A stretch of DNA of 64,000 nt. Origin: Symsagittifera roscoffensis. Its lineage: Eukaryota; Xenacoelomorpha; Acoela; Convolutidae. This document shows positions 47,001-55,739 of the stretch, one piece after another. The stretch lies in NCBI RefSeq assembly GCF_963678635.1, contig NC_087065.1, positions 73,045,345-73,109,344 on the forward strand, in the 5' to 3' direction. The notes beneath the pieces are model-generated. The model was not told where the DNA came from. It saw nothing but the letters and a program-made list of their open reading frames with translations, and did not search any database. Position 1 is the first letter of the stretch. Every line of letters starts with the position of its first letter. The position numbers were made by a program, and so were the translations under genes.

Positions 47001-50000
47001 CGACCCATTTAAGTCATCGTCTAAACTTTTTGCAGCTGACGAAGAAGACTCGGCTGCTCGTTTCGCCACTGACTTCAGCGTCGCCTCTACTGTCTCGTCG
47101 AATAACGTCGCAGACGCAACACCTGGCTTCTTGGGAGTACTTTTTTCTGCATCACTCGTTGATCCCTTTTCAGGAGCAATAAGACGTGGCTGCAGTTTCC
47201 GAAGATCTTCATATGTCTTTTTCATGCTTGGCACATTACGCAAGTAGGTTATCATTTTGTCGTCCAGTTTCAGGGCTGTTTTATGGACCGCGTTCTCTGG
47301 CTGAAAATAATTCAAAGTAACCAGTAATTTGGTTGTTGCGGCCGTATCTTACGTTAAATAGCAGGTAATCAATGAAAAAGATTCAATAAACTGTATCATG
47401 CACGTTGTCAATTAAATTTACACAGCATTTAAGTTTTACTGAAAAAATACTCACATTATACGATTAATTTTATACAAAAATCTTTGATTTGACCAGTTAA
47501 CCGTTACTATTATTCAAAGTAACTCTAAGAACAATACAACAAATGACAACATAACTAATTAATTGATAAAACGTGCTATCTTTTTTTTTAATTCAAAAGT
47601 ATATTCAATCCATATAGGTAATATGAAAGCGCTAATTCAGGCATTAAATTGATGAAATAGTTTGACTGACTCCCTTATTTCACCACAATGATGACTAAAT
47701 AGAACATTTCCGCTATGCTTCTATTGCATTACATGTATACATTACAAATGAATCATCGCACATTTTTTTCTTTCTGCTCTGCAATTTAGCTTGAAATTAC
47801 CTTGAACAAATAAAGTGAGTTGTTAATAATGCAAACGACGTCATTGAGAAAATCCTTCCACGAGTAGTCTTTTGATTGCATTTGAGCTCCAATTTGATCC
47901 AAGTTTGAATTTCTTTCTACTTTTTTGAACTCCTTGGACTGAAAAAAATATCAATGTTCTTAAAAAGAACCAACATTCGTTATTGAAGAAGTTATAACTA
48001 ATATTTCCTTAATCGCGCATTATTCATTCATAAATTATATGGCGCATTATTAATCAGTCAAGGGCAATTTCTAGGGAAAAAAACAACCGTAAATGACGCT
48101 TAATGAATATTAACTCAAGGGTAATTTGCTTAAAGATTCAAAGGAAACTAACCATGTAGGGTTTTCGGAAACAAATGTAGCACGCTTTGCCCTCGATTTC
48201 ATCGAATATTTTCTGACACAGGCGAAGACATTCTAAACTTTCATCGGCCACGAAAAAGTTGATAGGACTGCTTTTCACGACCACCTCCTTTTTCGGACTG
48301 GTAGTCTTTGAAGCCTTTTCCGGGCTTATTTCAGGTGTGCTTTTGTTTTCAAATCCAGCACTGGCTGGTTTTATTGGAGACGGGCTTTTAGAACTTGACT
48401 GCAGCGTTTCGCTCTTTTCAGGTGATCGGTTTGTATTGCTACTCGATTTAATTTCTTCCGTCGGCGATGACTTTGATTGAACACCAATTTCGGAGGACTT
48501 TTTAGACTTCTTGGGCGATGTTTCTTCTGATATCGAGCTTTCATCTTTGCTTTTCTCAGGAAAGTCTGTTACAATATTTGACTCTCTTATTGGTGTTGAT
48601 GATTTCTGTTCAACTTCTTTTTCAATTTGATTGACATCTTCATCCTCCTGACGATCTTTATTTGATTTTGTCTGTTCTTGACTGGGATTTTCGATGCCTG
48701 CATTTCTCTCGGTTTTAACATCTGCAGATTTTGAATTGCCTTTTGAAAGCAGCTGTTGCTCCTAAAAAATTGGACATGACCATGTGATAGCTAAAACAAG
48801 GGGCGGTTATACCCTTCCGGTAGATTCAACCCAATGGCTATAGAAAGAGCCGCTTTGGTACCATTTTACATCTCTTTTGACAGATCAAATATATTTTGGG
48901 GTTTTGCTCGTTGGTGATAATGAGATTAGAATTTTAAGGAAAGAAGGGGTCCTTTTACAGACAACTTGAGGGACAAAAACTCGAGGACAAAAATTTGTCT
49001 CCCAAATAAAAATTGTTTATCCTGCAAACAATACTTGAATAATTGACCCAAACTGAAAAATGGAAATGAGTAAAACAATACAATGTTCACATAAGTAGAT
49101 TCAGCTTAACAAGAAAAAACAGTATGCTTAAAATCTTTATCACACCACATGTTCTCATGGTATAAAATAGACCAAAAATCCTGTACTGAAAAACTCAGCC
49201 TTTCAGAAAAAGTTCAGCAATTCAGCACTGTTACGCATGAGCTTTAATATAAGCAGATAATTCAAGTACTTCGTACACCTTCTAAAAAATTGCGCGTCAC
49301 AAATTCTTTGCTATTGCACAGTAGACTAAGAATCTGCTAAAAAATAAAAACTGTCAAAAGATGAGCCCATTATGCGGTACTCACCTGTTCAAAATCTTCG
49401 TCCTCTCTCGGTTCTTCTTTGGCGGTGTCTTCTTCTCGGGCAGACTCCTCGTGGTCTCCATTTTGATCGCCATCATCATCTTCATCGCTATCCTTTATCT
49501 TTTTAGATGTACTCTTCTTTTTCGTCTTCTCTTGTGTGCTACTCTTCACCTAAGTAAATATAAAATTAGTTAATATTCGTGAATTGACTCTCTACAGCAA
49601 AAAAGGCTCTTTTACAGTCCCCCTTTGATGTTTTTCAATATATGAAAGTCTATTTAAAATGACTTTATAAATTAAAAACTGCATCAAAACGTGTCAAGCG
49701 TGAGCAGGTGAACAAAAATTTACATTTCTTACAAGCAAATTGCCGCGTGAACAATTTTTGAGCAGCTTTATTTTGTGATTTTACGAGGGGGGGGGGGGGG
49801 GGAACTGGAAAAGAGCCCAAAAAAATTTACCATTGTGCCTAAAACCAATAAGTGCCACTTCACAGCAACACCCAAATAAATTGCATTATAAGCATCAAAA
49901 TTAGTTTCAGCAATCAACAAACAAACAAAACTCCGCAGCATCTCCCGGTATAAAAACAGTTGTGTCCCTATGCTAGTATGAAAGATTCATCATTTCTTAT

Positions 50001-53000
50001 CTGTATTTTAGGGACCCAACTCTCAGATTTCAAACCCCCCCCCCCCCCACCAATGGCCTACCAACCAATGGCTCACAATGTTGGATTGTTATGAAAATGA
50101 TTGCAAAACAACCCACTCGTCTCGCTACATCTTAAAACTGATGCTTATGTGAAGTGTGTTTGTAGGGTGGGGGGGGGGGGTGTTGACAACCATTTATGGT
50201 TGGGGTGGGATTGTTTGCTTACCTTAGCCAGACTGATTTCATCGTCGTCCTCTCCGTAGATGAACTCGTCCGCCTGTGTTCTCATATAGCGGAAGTGTTT
50301 CGTCATCAAAGGGAACTTCTCAAACGCCTTCAGCACCTTCTTTTCCAGTCTCAGTCCGGCTAAGTAACTCGCTTCTTTCGGCTAAAATGCCATTCTTTCA
50401 TTGTCTTTTGTTTCGAAAATTTTGTTTGAATTTAAGCGCTTGAGGGCACTTCAAGAACGAGGGCACTTAATAGTATTTCTCTCATTTTTCCAGTTACAAG
50501 TTATGATCTTTGCTATAGCTAACTTGTACTTTCTAAATGAGGCAATAAGTTTCTCTGACGTTTTCAAAAAAAAAAGAAGAATTTCTTGGTAATCAAATAA
50601 ATTAGCTTCCACTATACTAGAAAAAAAACTAGCTCACTTCGTTTTGGCCAAAATAAATTATCGTCGCAACAAAATTATCCACGCTCGAACACCGTCAATT
50701 AAATCATTTATGCACCAAACCAATTTTTCTAGGTACATCAATCAAGAGAAGTCCAACAGAACACGAAAAGCTAATATCAAATTTATTGACCTGTTTTTTA
50801 TTACTTGGCTGTAATACAAATTCAACTTTAAGCCCGACAAAAGCACACTACATTGTACACAGGAAAATCGAATTTTTACTGGTTGACTTTTTTTTAGAAA
50901 TTATATTTGTTCAAGGTTAATTAATGCCTTTATAGCAACAAGATGAGCATGTTAATGCATGGATGGCACAAAACGCAGTGATCATCGTAAGTAAATATAA
51001 AGTACATTTTAAATTTTTTTCCTGATTTTTTTGGTAGGAGGAAGATTTAACTTTGGCTTCAAGATTTGGATTACAAGAGAAAAAATAGAAAAAAAAATCA
51101 AGTTTGATCCACTTTTTCCTCATCGCCTTAAATTAGACTCAAAAACGGAAATATTCGGGCCATTTTTATTCTAATATTCAAGCTTATTTTGAAAGGACTT
51201 TTCAGAATCTTAATCACAATTTAAAAATCTTTATAGCAATCTCCCAATCAAGTTTTTTGTAAGCCAATGGTCGAAACAATCAATTGAAACAAATCACATA
51301 TAAATCAGACCTTTACACGGCAAACAAGTCTCCGCAACTAATTATTAATCAAGATTTAACGATTTATTTAAATTTGTTTAAAATAAGATTAGACATTTAT
51401 TTAAATTTAACATGAAGACAATTCACTCAGAATATTTTTTTATTTATAAACTATGCTAGCCCTTAAAACTGTCATGTCAATAAAAATGGTTGTTGGTGTT
51501 TTTTGAGACAAAGAAAAAAAGGAACCGACTCTGCAAGCTAAGTTTTTGGTGTGACGGTCAAGTGGTTACCTGAAATGCGATCAATGCGTTGTTCACAATT
51601 AGAGCGAGGTCAGCGACAAAACCCTGCCACACGTAGCCCTTCTTACTCATTTTCTGCTCCATCTTCAAGAAGTCCGCCTTCCGCTTTATCCCAGAGTACG
51701 CGGCAACCTGCGACACAAACAAAGATATAGTCTCATCAAGCTTCGAAAAAATATATAAATAACACTATTTTTTTTTAAATAAAGCAACACATGGACAGCC
51801 GGTTGCTGTGCAAGTAGTACAGAAACTTCCAACCATTTATTAAAAAACTAAGGAAAAATAATTTCTTATTTTCAAATTGAGTCGTTTTTTATTCTTGGTG
51901 TGATAAAACCCCAGAATTTAAGCATATTCGATAGAAAATAGAATAAAAATATTTACACAGAAGCGAAGCTGCGCTTCGCAAACACTTGCGAGGACACGAC
52001 CAAAAAGCAGCTTTAAAAAGTGCAAGGAGAAAAAATATAAATAAGCATCGAATTAGCAAAAACTCGGCTAGGTCAAGGATTCGATCTGCGACCTACTGCA
52101 ATCAAGATATTTTGAGTCTCACACACTATCCACTCAGCTCTCAAGCTTAACAACCGACAAACACAAGTCACGAAGAAAGCAGCTATATATGCTAACAAAT
52201 TGCCAATGCCATTCAGCAAAAGCGGCACCAAATACAAATAGACTCAATTTTGAGAGTAATAATTTGGATTATAAGAAAATTAAGGCATCCACACTAACTT
52301 TGAATGTAGCAAATCGCAAAGCATAAAGCGAAATTAGGTATAAATTATGCATTTCAAAAAATTTCATTATTGTTATGTTGTTTGAAACAAATCACTTCTT
52401 TCGGTTCATTTGACGAAATAAAAGCATCAACTGTGTTAACTTATTTCTATTCGAATGTCAAAGCCCATGTTAAGAAAAAGCTTTAAAGGTGCCCCAAAAG
52501 TGGCACTATTATTTGCGAATTAGATGGGAAAAAAGAAAGTTCGTACTAATACACTCGCTTTGCAAGTGTAATAAAAAAGAATTTTAAAAAATATATATAC
52601 CCAAAGCGCTAAAACACTTCCAAAACTAATTTTACTGCGCTTAAACTAAGTTTTCACAGCCTAAATAAAATCTCACAGCCTTATTTGCAAGCTGTTTTAT
52701 GCTCTCGAAACTCGCGCAATCCACTAAATTGAAAGTAACATTTTCTGAAAAAGACTTTTCATTATTGTACTGTTTTATTAAAAAAGCTGTCGTAAATAAA
52801 TTTTGAGTGCAAAAATTTCTAAACTCGAAATTTTAAAGATTCGCATCCCCAACAAAACACAAACGATTGAAACATTATCGTCCTTGAAACGACACGATAT
52901 GAGGCGACTGCACTTCGCAAACACAAACAAAAACGCCAAGAAGTAGCTTTAAAAGAGCCAAAAGAAGTAATGAGTTATAAAAATTAAATGACCTCTTCGG

Positions 53001-55358
53001 ACAACCAAGTTTGCCAGTTGACTGCCCTACACAATGGTGCCATTGACGCTTATAGTAACCAAAGACAAGCGAAAAAGCGGCAAAAGGGAGCACAAAAACG
53101 CAAATTATGCATCAATAATTTGGAATGTAATTAACTAAAGGCAACCACACAAGCTTTCCATGATCTAAAGTGGAAATTTTAAAGCCAAATTGTGTAAAAA
53201 TTATGCATTTCAAAAGCTTCATGAAAGTTACGAAGTTGAAAAAATTTTGAAAATGAGTTTTTATTTTTGTACTGTTGTATTAAACAACTAGCTTACTTCT
53301 GTTGATTTGATGAATTAAAAAGCATGAACTGCGCTAAACTATTACTCAATACTCTGAACATCCAAGCACTAGCGATTAACCTGCCAATGCAGCCCGCTAT
53401 TAAAGAATATGTCGGGGAATTCACTGTCACAGAATTGATGAAATTCTTACAAATTTGTAAGAAAAGTTGTCTTATGGAAAAAATTCGCGATTACGAAACA
53501 CTTGCTCTCGCAATTGTAGAAACAGGAATTTTCAAAATAAATCAACATCAAACCTTTAAAATACAAATATGAGCCTGAACCACTTTTAAGACTTAACCCT
53601 GAAAAAAAAACGAACATCAAAGCACACAACCTAAATCAGTGAACATTCATGTCGTTCATTGTCATTTAAAAAAAATACAAACAAGTCCGCTGAGAAGAAA
53701 TGAAACGCTTCGCAAGGCAGAAATACTACTAAAAAGAAGTTACACGTCTTTGTTTTGAGTTTTCTCCATAAATCAACTCATTGCTCATACTCGTTCAAGA
53801 ATCTATATTATTTCGATCGATCTCTCTTCCATTCAGACACATTTCAGTCTACGATGTGAAGATACGCACGACTTACGTCTGAGACGTTTATGAAGTAGGA
53901 GAGCGGGTTGAGGTTCTTGAATCTGTAGAGGAGTTTGTGACAGATGTCAACTTCCGGCTCCACCTCCACCACTTTGACACGCCGATAAACCGAACTCCTT
54001 TTCTAAACAGGCGACAGGAAAGAATTCAAGCAATTCTAAAAAAGCACTACAGTTACCTGGATACTCAAACGATATAAATATTGTCACAAAATAGTCCACC
54101 TAAAGTTGTCGACCAAATGAACAAGTTTTGGCGCTTATGCGACTGCTTTCTTATTTAGGGTTACGGGCCTTACTTTTCGTTTTGGGAGTTGTATTAATAC
54201 CTAACTGATATAAATTGGTAATGCCTCCCAAAACAGTACCAATTTACATCGGGTCAATGGGGGCGTAGCGATAAACACGTGTGCCCATTAGCAAACAAAA
54301 ACTTCCGTTCCTATTAAGAAGCAACAGTTAAGCATATACGAAAAATGAACCCAGTCAGGGGGCGGATCTAGGATTTTCTTGAAGGGTGGAGCGGATTTTC
54401 AAAAAAAAAAATTCGAACATTTTTTCGACCTTTTTCTAGGCAATGAATATTTCTTTCAAAACAGGGTTAAATAGCGTTGGCAGAGGAGGGGAGGTTGACA
54501 AGATCGCTTATTTTATAACGTTATTTTCAATGTGACGAATAAAAAAAAATCAGCCAGAACTCGTATCCTCAATCATTCGAAAAACATAAGAAAAAACCAA
54601 ACACAGAACATTTTACTTTCGTGTAGAACTGAAAATAAGTAGATGTGTATCAATTTGAAACATTGTACATTACGTCATTTTTTCACTGCGACACATGACA
54701 ATCTAGCAGTTTTCTCATCATAAATGTGATTTCAGTTAAACATAATCTGCTGCTTTTGGCTATGAACTATTAATGCCAAGTATGATTGTACATGTACACT
54801 TATTTCAATAATGGTTATAGATCTAAACAATCGGTGATAGAAAATTGACAAGTACAGAAAAGACGAAGAAGATAGAAATAACTCTTACCTTTTCCTTTTG
54901 AGACTAATAACATTTCAACTTTAAATAGCTACAGCTACCATCACGTGTCACAAAATCATTAATGCATTGCCTCCAATTAGCAAAAAACACAGTAATAAGA
55001 AACTAACGCCTCTCCATTCCATGAAAAGTCGGGCCGGATTCGCCTGGAACTTTCCTCCACGTTCTGAATGACCACTTCCGAATCTACTGGTCGTCTCATC
55101 ATCTCTATCAACTGAAGATCTCCCACTTTCGTTGTACCTGGAATACCCTCTGAAATGACCTGCCCTCTCTGGCGTCACAAAAGATGACTTCGAAGTTTCG
55201 TCTTGGGTGTCGGCGTTGCTAGTTGTTGCATCGTCTTCGTGACGACTGGTCGAATCTTCTCTTTTGAACTGACGATGTTTGTGATCTGGTTTACTCGAAG
55301 ACTGTTCGCGGTGCTCATGTGATGTTGACGATTTTCTCTGCCGGCCATTACAAGATGG
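37758..55358 (-). CDS. Six-unit polybromodomain-like nuclear protein gene (16 exons reconstructed, 5' end missing)
   Basis: Reconstructed by eye from GT..AG sites: 55358-55008, 54903-54889, 54002-53877, 51707-51570, 50381-50223, 49549-49385, 48761-48153, 47938-47801, 47300-46875, 44543-44400, 44158-43934, 43585-43232, 42889-42248, 40634-40497, 39790-38891, 38030-37758. Every exon is a multiple of three and every junction is phase 0, giving about 1,600 residues. Six repeated units each contain an alpha-Z helix (..DIC.KIF.DI..), a ZA-loop/alpha-A/alpha-B block (..VDL.SIER.L...GYIW..FI.D...IVNNA...F) and an alpha-C helix (A..LD.[KR]M) followed by a P-x-M-x3-[YF] motif. This is the bromodomain order. 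Bromodomains read acetyl-lysine on histones, but the anchoring Asn position is F or Y here. Linkers are Ser/Lys/Glu-rich. Likely a nuclear chromatin protein (inference). The upstream start was not found. Confidence 0.7.
38411..38850. repeat. Dispersed intron repeat family A, copy
   Basis: A ~440-bp repeat with ordered blocks: 'ttggaaaagagtcaatgaa', 'ctttcgaatttc', 'aacccaatttgagaaaactg', 'tgctgggaaaat', 'ctttcgctgttcg' and 'catcacgacc'. Related copies lie at about 40790-41225, 44715-45065, 46270-46600, 60385-60870 and part of 36700-37110. No coding capacity. Probably a non-autonomous transposable element. Confidence 0.7.
38891..39790 (-). CDS. Unit 5 alpha-C, 200-residue linker and unit 6 alpha-Z exon
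   Basis: 300 codons, the longest exon. Acceptor ttgacttcag, donor GTAAGT. It starts SSHTVHKAALKLDARMLHLM then RLPIMRSHYEKTRSK. The long linker is rich in SPK, KSP and SE motifs (KKSPCKKPKLDEE, SPKKTPGAKSPSKEP) with acidic and Ser runs. It ends VNEEVDICEKIFLDIRSK then FVCFENVEC. Basic KKxK clusters could act as nuclear localisation signals. Confidence 0.85.
39835..39929. repeat. Foldback (hairpin) element 45 bp upstream of an acceptor
   Basis: Inverted arms of about 40 bp: gtagacac..gccaatcagaa..agaaaagaaa on the left and its near-perfect complement ending gtgtctac on the right, around a short loop (cccgctaaccga). It lies in the intron just before the acceptor of the exon at 39790. Likely a tiny MITE. 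Confidence 0.75.
40497..40634 (-). CDS. Bromodomain unit 5, ZA-loop to alpha-B exon
   Basis: 46 codons, acceptor tctcctcttag, donor GTTAGT. It reads VPNYSVVSKRVDLMSIERRL then GYIWQKFIRDVATIVNNATFAFE. This is the unit closest to canonical bromodomains: P-[DN]-Y, then I-I-K-x-P-M-D-L like VVSKRVDL, then SIERRL. Confidence 0.85.
40790..41225. repeat. Dispersed repeat family A, copy
   Basis: Same block order as 38411-38850, here ending 'catcacgacctatataagaatc', an ending shared with the copy at 60385-60870. Lies in the intron between units 4 and 5. Confidence 0.7.
42248..42889 (-). CDS. Complete unit 4 ZA/B/C, linker and unit 5 alpha-Z exon
   Basis: 214 codons, acceptor tgtttgttacag, donor GTAAGT. 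It reads DYIEEISDFSTISWNM, YTAWNFVQDIAALVNCAMRIF and PELYSASMRLDVKLLSLLYS with QPKLRDEYKRLRS, so no intron splits alpha-B from alpha-C here. A Lys/Ser/Thr/Pro-rich linker follows, and the end is VDEEVDICQKIFLDIRSK then FQVFQNVSE. This exon shows in one open frame that the pieces belong together. Confidence 0.85.
43232..43585 (-). CDS. Linker plus unit 4 alpha-Z exon
   Basis: 118 codons, acceptor cttcgttttag, donor GTTAGT. Polar linker (SQPEEGNTDKQKSPKRNKTS, KKQKSQKEATSSKDAGGKK). The end DAEKASCLSILQSIRNSDVF then CFENMSK is the alpha-Z. The F.CFEN ending resembles unit 6. Confidence 0.75.
43934..44158 (-). CDS. Bromodomain unit 3, alpha-C and linker exon
   Basis: 75 codons, acceptor tgattggcag, donor GTAAAA (weaker). 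It reads GVHQAGVTLNWKLETCLKKF then FPVMLKKFTRTRDD, followed by an acidic/Ser linker. The alpha-C Asp of other units is Asn here (LNWK). Confidence 0.7.
44400..44543 (-). CDS. Bromodomain unit 3, ZA-loop to alpha-B exon
   Basis: 48 codons, two longer than its counterparts (SSRPG before YIW). It reads AKKTDIFKIEKKL then GYIWGKFVKDLAAVTYIALNLYPK. The NN of other units is YI here, and the pocket position is Y. Acceptor ataatttttag, donor GTAACT. Confidence 0.75.
44715..45065. repeat. Dispersed repeat family A, copy
   Basis: Shares 'agttggaaaagcgtcaatgaa', 'caatttgggaaaactagatcaatag', 'ttccgctgggaaaatc' and 'tttgctgttcgatagtggagt'. Contains an internal repeat of 'ttcgtggcctttac'. Truncated at the right. 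Confidence 0.65.
45140..45490. repeat. Composite repeat family B with embedded tRNA-like segment, copy a
   Basis: Left part 'gaactgcgctttgcaacgcgagaaaacgacaa', a tRNA-like middle on the minus strand (45252-45310), and right part 'gccaccaaataagtgaacactttt' to 'gttcgtactaatacac..cgcaaatgtaat'. The same order occurs at 51953-52575 and, without the tRNA part, at 55740-56045. Confidence 0.7.
45252..45310 (-). pseudogene. tRNA-Met(CAT)-like segment inside repeat
   Basis: The minus strand reads ACTCAGTGGTTAGTGCG (A-box-like), an anticodon arm GAGAC-TCATAAT-CTC with CAT, then GGTCGCAGATCGAAACCC (B-box-like). The acceptor stem is not convincing, so it is a tRNA-derived element and not a working gene. 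It could supply an RNA polymerase III promoter as in a SINE. Confidence 0.6.
46270..46600. repeat. Dispersed repeat family A, copy
   Basis: Shares the start 'cgctatagttccttccag', then 'caactttcgaatttcaaag', 'aagaacaattta' and 'aaatcgatcacgttttttt'. The segment just upstream (46190-46270) also matches 60385-60470, so the full element extends further left than the other copies show. Confidence 0.6.
46772..46845 (-). pseudogene. tRNA 3'-half-like sequence
   Basis: The minus strand contains AAGGACCTGGAGTTCAAGTCCGACC, whose GGAGTTCAAGTCC matches the T-arm/B-box pattern, followed by GGGACC. The 5' half is not recognisable. Possibly another tRNA-derived repeat fragment in the intron after unit 3 alpha-Z. 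Confidence 0.35.
46875..47300 (-). CDS. Unit 2 alpha-C, linker and unit 3 alpha-Z exon
   Basis: 142 codons, acceptor aattattttcag, donor GTAAAT. The start ENAVHKTALKLDDKMITYL and NVPSMKKTYEDLRK is alpha-C plus the P-x-M tail. A Ser/Ala/Lys linker follows. The end DKDEIQKLCLNLFAEIKAD then LVCLKYLTK is the next alpha-Z. Confidence 0.8.
47801..47938 (-). CDS. Bromodomain unit 2, ZA-loop to alpha-B exon
   Basis: 46 codons, acceptor tttttttcag, donor GTAATT. It reads SKEFKKVERNSNLDQIGAQM then DYSWKDFLNDVVCIINNSLYLFK. The W, F..D and NN(A/S)....F positions match the other units, although the ZA-loop part is the most diverged. Confidence 0.75.
48153..48761 (-). CDS. Long Ser/Lys-rich linker plus unit 2 alpha-Z exon
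   Basis: 203 codons, open throughout, acceptor aattttttag, donor GTTAGT. Many SP, KSP and SSSKSP motifs (for example TSPKKSKKSSE, SSSKSPSPIKP) suggest a disordered, phosphorylatable linker. The end reads ADESLECLRLCQKIFDEIEG then CYICFRKP, the alpha-Z of unit 2. Confidence 0.75.
49385..49549 (-). CDS. Acidic/basic linker exon between units 1 and 2
   Basis: 55 codons between acceptor tttacttag and donor GTGAGT. The first third is Lys-rich (KTKKKSTSKKIKD) and the rest is Asp/Glu-rich (SDEDDDGDQNGDHEE). No fold expected. It is the only exon in the set that carries no bromodomain piece apart from the exons upstream of unit 1. Confidence 0.7.
50223..50381 (-). CDS. Bromodomain unit 1, alpha-C exon
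   Basis: 53 codons, acceptor tggcattttag, donor GTAAGC. It reads PKEASYLAGLRLEKKVLKAF, then KFPLMTKHFRYMR and an acidic end (YGEDDDEIS). The FPLM...F...R tail after alpha-C recurs in other units. Confidence 0.75.
51570..51707 (-). CDS. Bromodomain unit 1, ZA-loop to alpha-B exon
   Basis: 46 codons, acceptor ttgtgtcgcag, donor GTAACC. It reads VAAYSGIKRKADFLKMEQKM then GYVWQGFVADLALIVNNALIAFQ. It is the same length as its counterparts in units 2 and 5 (46 codons). The canonical P-M-D before alpha-A is KAD here, and the canonical Y-N at the end of alpha-B is A-F. Confidence 0.8.
51953..52575. repeat. Composite repeat family B, copy b (with extra insert)
   Basis: Starts 'ttacacagaagcgaagctgcgcttcgcaaacact', where gcgaagc..gcttcgc forms a hairpin. 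The tRNA-like part is at 52064-52138, and the right end is 'gttcgtactaatacactcgctttgcaagtgtaat'. About 240 bp of other sequence (52260-52500) separates the right end from the middle. Confidence 0.7.
53877..54002 (-). CDS. Bromodomain unit 1, alpha-Z exon
   Basis: 42 codons from acceptor gcctgtttag to donor GTAAGT. It reads VEVEPEVDICHKLLYRFKNL then LSYFINVSD. The DIC.K helix and the F..NVS ending recur in units 5 and 6, which anchors the unit assignment. Confidence 0.75.
54356..54430. mobile_element. Partial hAT-like MITE (left end only)
   Basis: CAGGGGGCGGATCTAGGATTTT matches the left end of the MITE at 31703, followed by a similar 'gaagggtggagcggattttc'. No right terminal repeat follows, so it is a truncated copy in the intron upstream of unit 1. 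Confidence 0.6.
54889..54903 (-). CDS. Possible 15-nt microexon (SQKEK)
   Basis: On the minus strand ttattag is followed by 15 nt encoding SQKEK and then the strong donor GTAAGAGT. It fits phase 0 on both sides and the charged composition of its neighbours. All longer extensions upstream hit stops. It is a reading-frame and splice-signal argument only. The acceptor lacks a strong pyrimidine tract. Confidence 0.4.
55008..55358 (-). CDS. Exon 1 of reconstructed set: Arg/Ser/His/Glu-rich low-complexity region
   Basis: 117 codons, from an acceptor (ctgtgttttag) to a GTTAGT donor. The frame before the acceptor has a TAG, so the exon edge is well defined. The chain is charged and polar (RQRKSSTSHEHREQSSSKPD, SRHEDDATTSN, SRYNESGRSSVDRDDE), of the RS-like disordered type seen in nuclear proteins. 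Reading past the donor gives a hydrophobic tail and a stop at 54948, which I take as intron. This exon is not the start of the protein: no in-frame Met lies near its 5' end. Confidence 0.55.
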
Positions 55359-55739
55359 CTAAAACACAGATCCGTGGCAGTCCTCATCTGAAAGACAGGC
55401 CACAAACAAAACTAAAAGTTACCCAACAAAACAACGAGAAACGAACTCGTGGGAAAACATTGACAAACAAAACCCAGCTGGATTTAGACAACTGTTAGAG
55501 TTTAACGAACCAGTTGAATCTTGTACTGAACAAGAAGCGTCTGCCTTTTAAAAGACTAAATTTACAGCATGCCGCAAGAACTAGCCTTTCAAAACTAGCA
55601 ATAAAAAATGGATAAATGACCGAAAACAAGTTATAAAACACGATAAGACAATTGTCAACACAGTTTCAATACATGCCCTTTCTGATGACAACAAAGGCTT
55701 TAAAATCTTTCTTTAACGCCACTCACACAAATTGAACCA

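Noticed and set aside
53324-53572. Plus-strand ORF of 82 codons in an intron of the bromodomain gene
   Set aside because: It overlaps fragments of repeat family B ('cgattac..acacttgctctcgcaa') and shows no domain or splice signals.
54948-55007. C-terminal hydrophobic segment suggesting a tail-anchored membrane protein
   Set aside because: The segment begins exactly at a GTTAGT donor of the type used elsewhere in this gene and lies in phase 0, so it is better read as intron.
55175-55405. Minus-strand ORF starting MWPVFQM
   Set aside because: Same DNA as the Arg/Ser/His-rich exon in another frame; it has no composition or splice support of its own.
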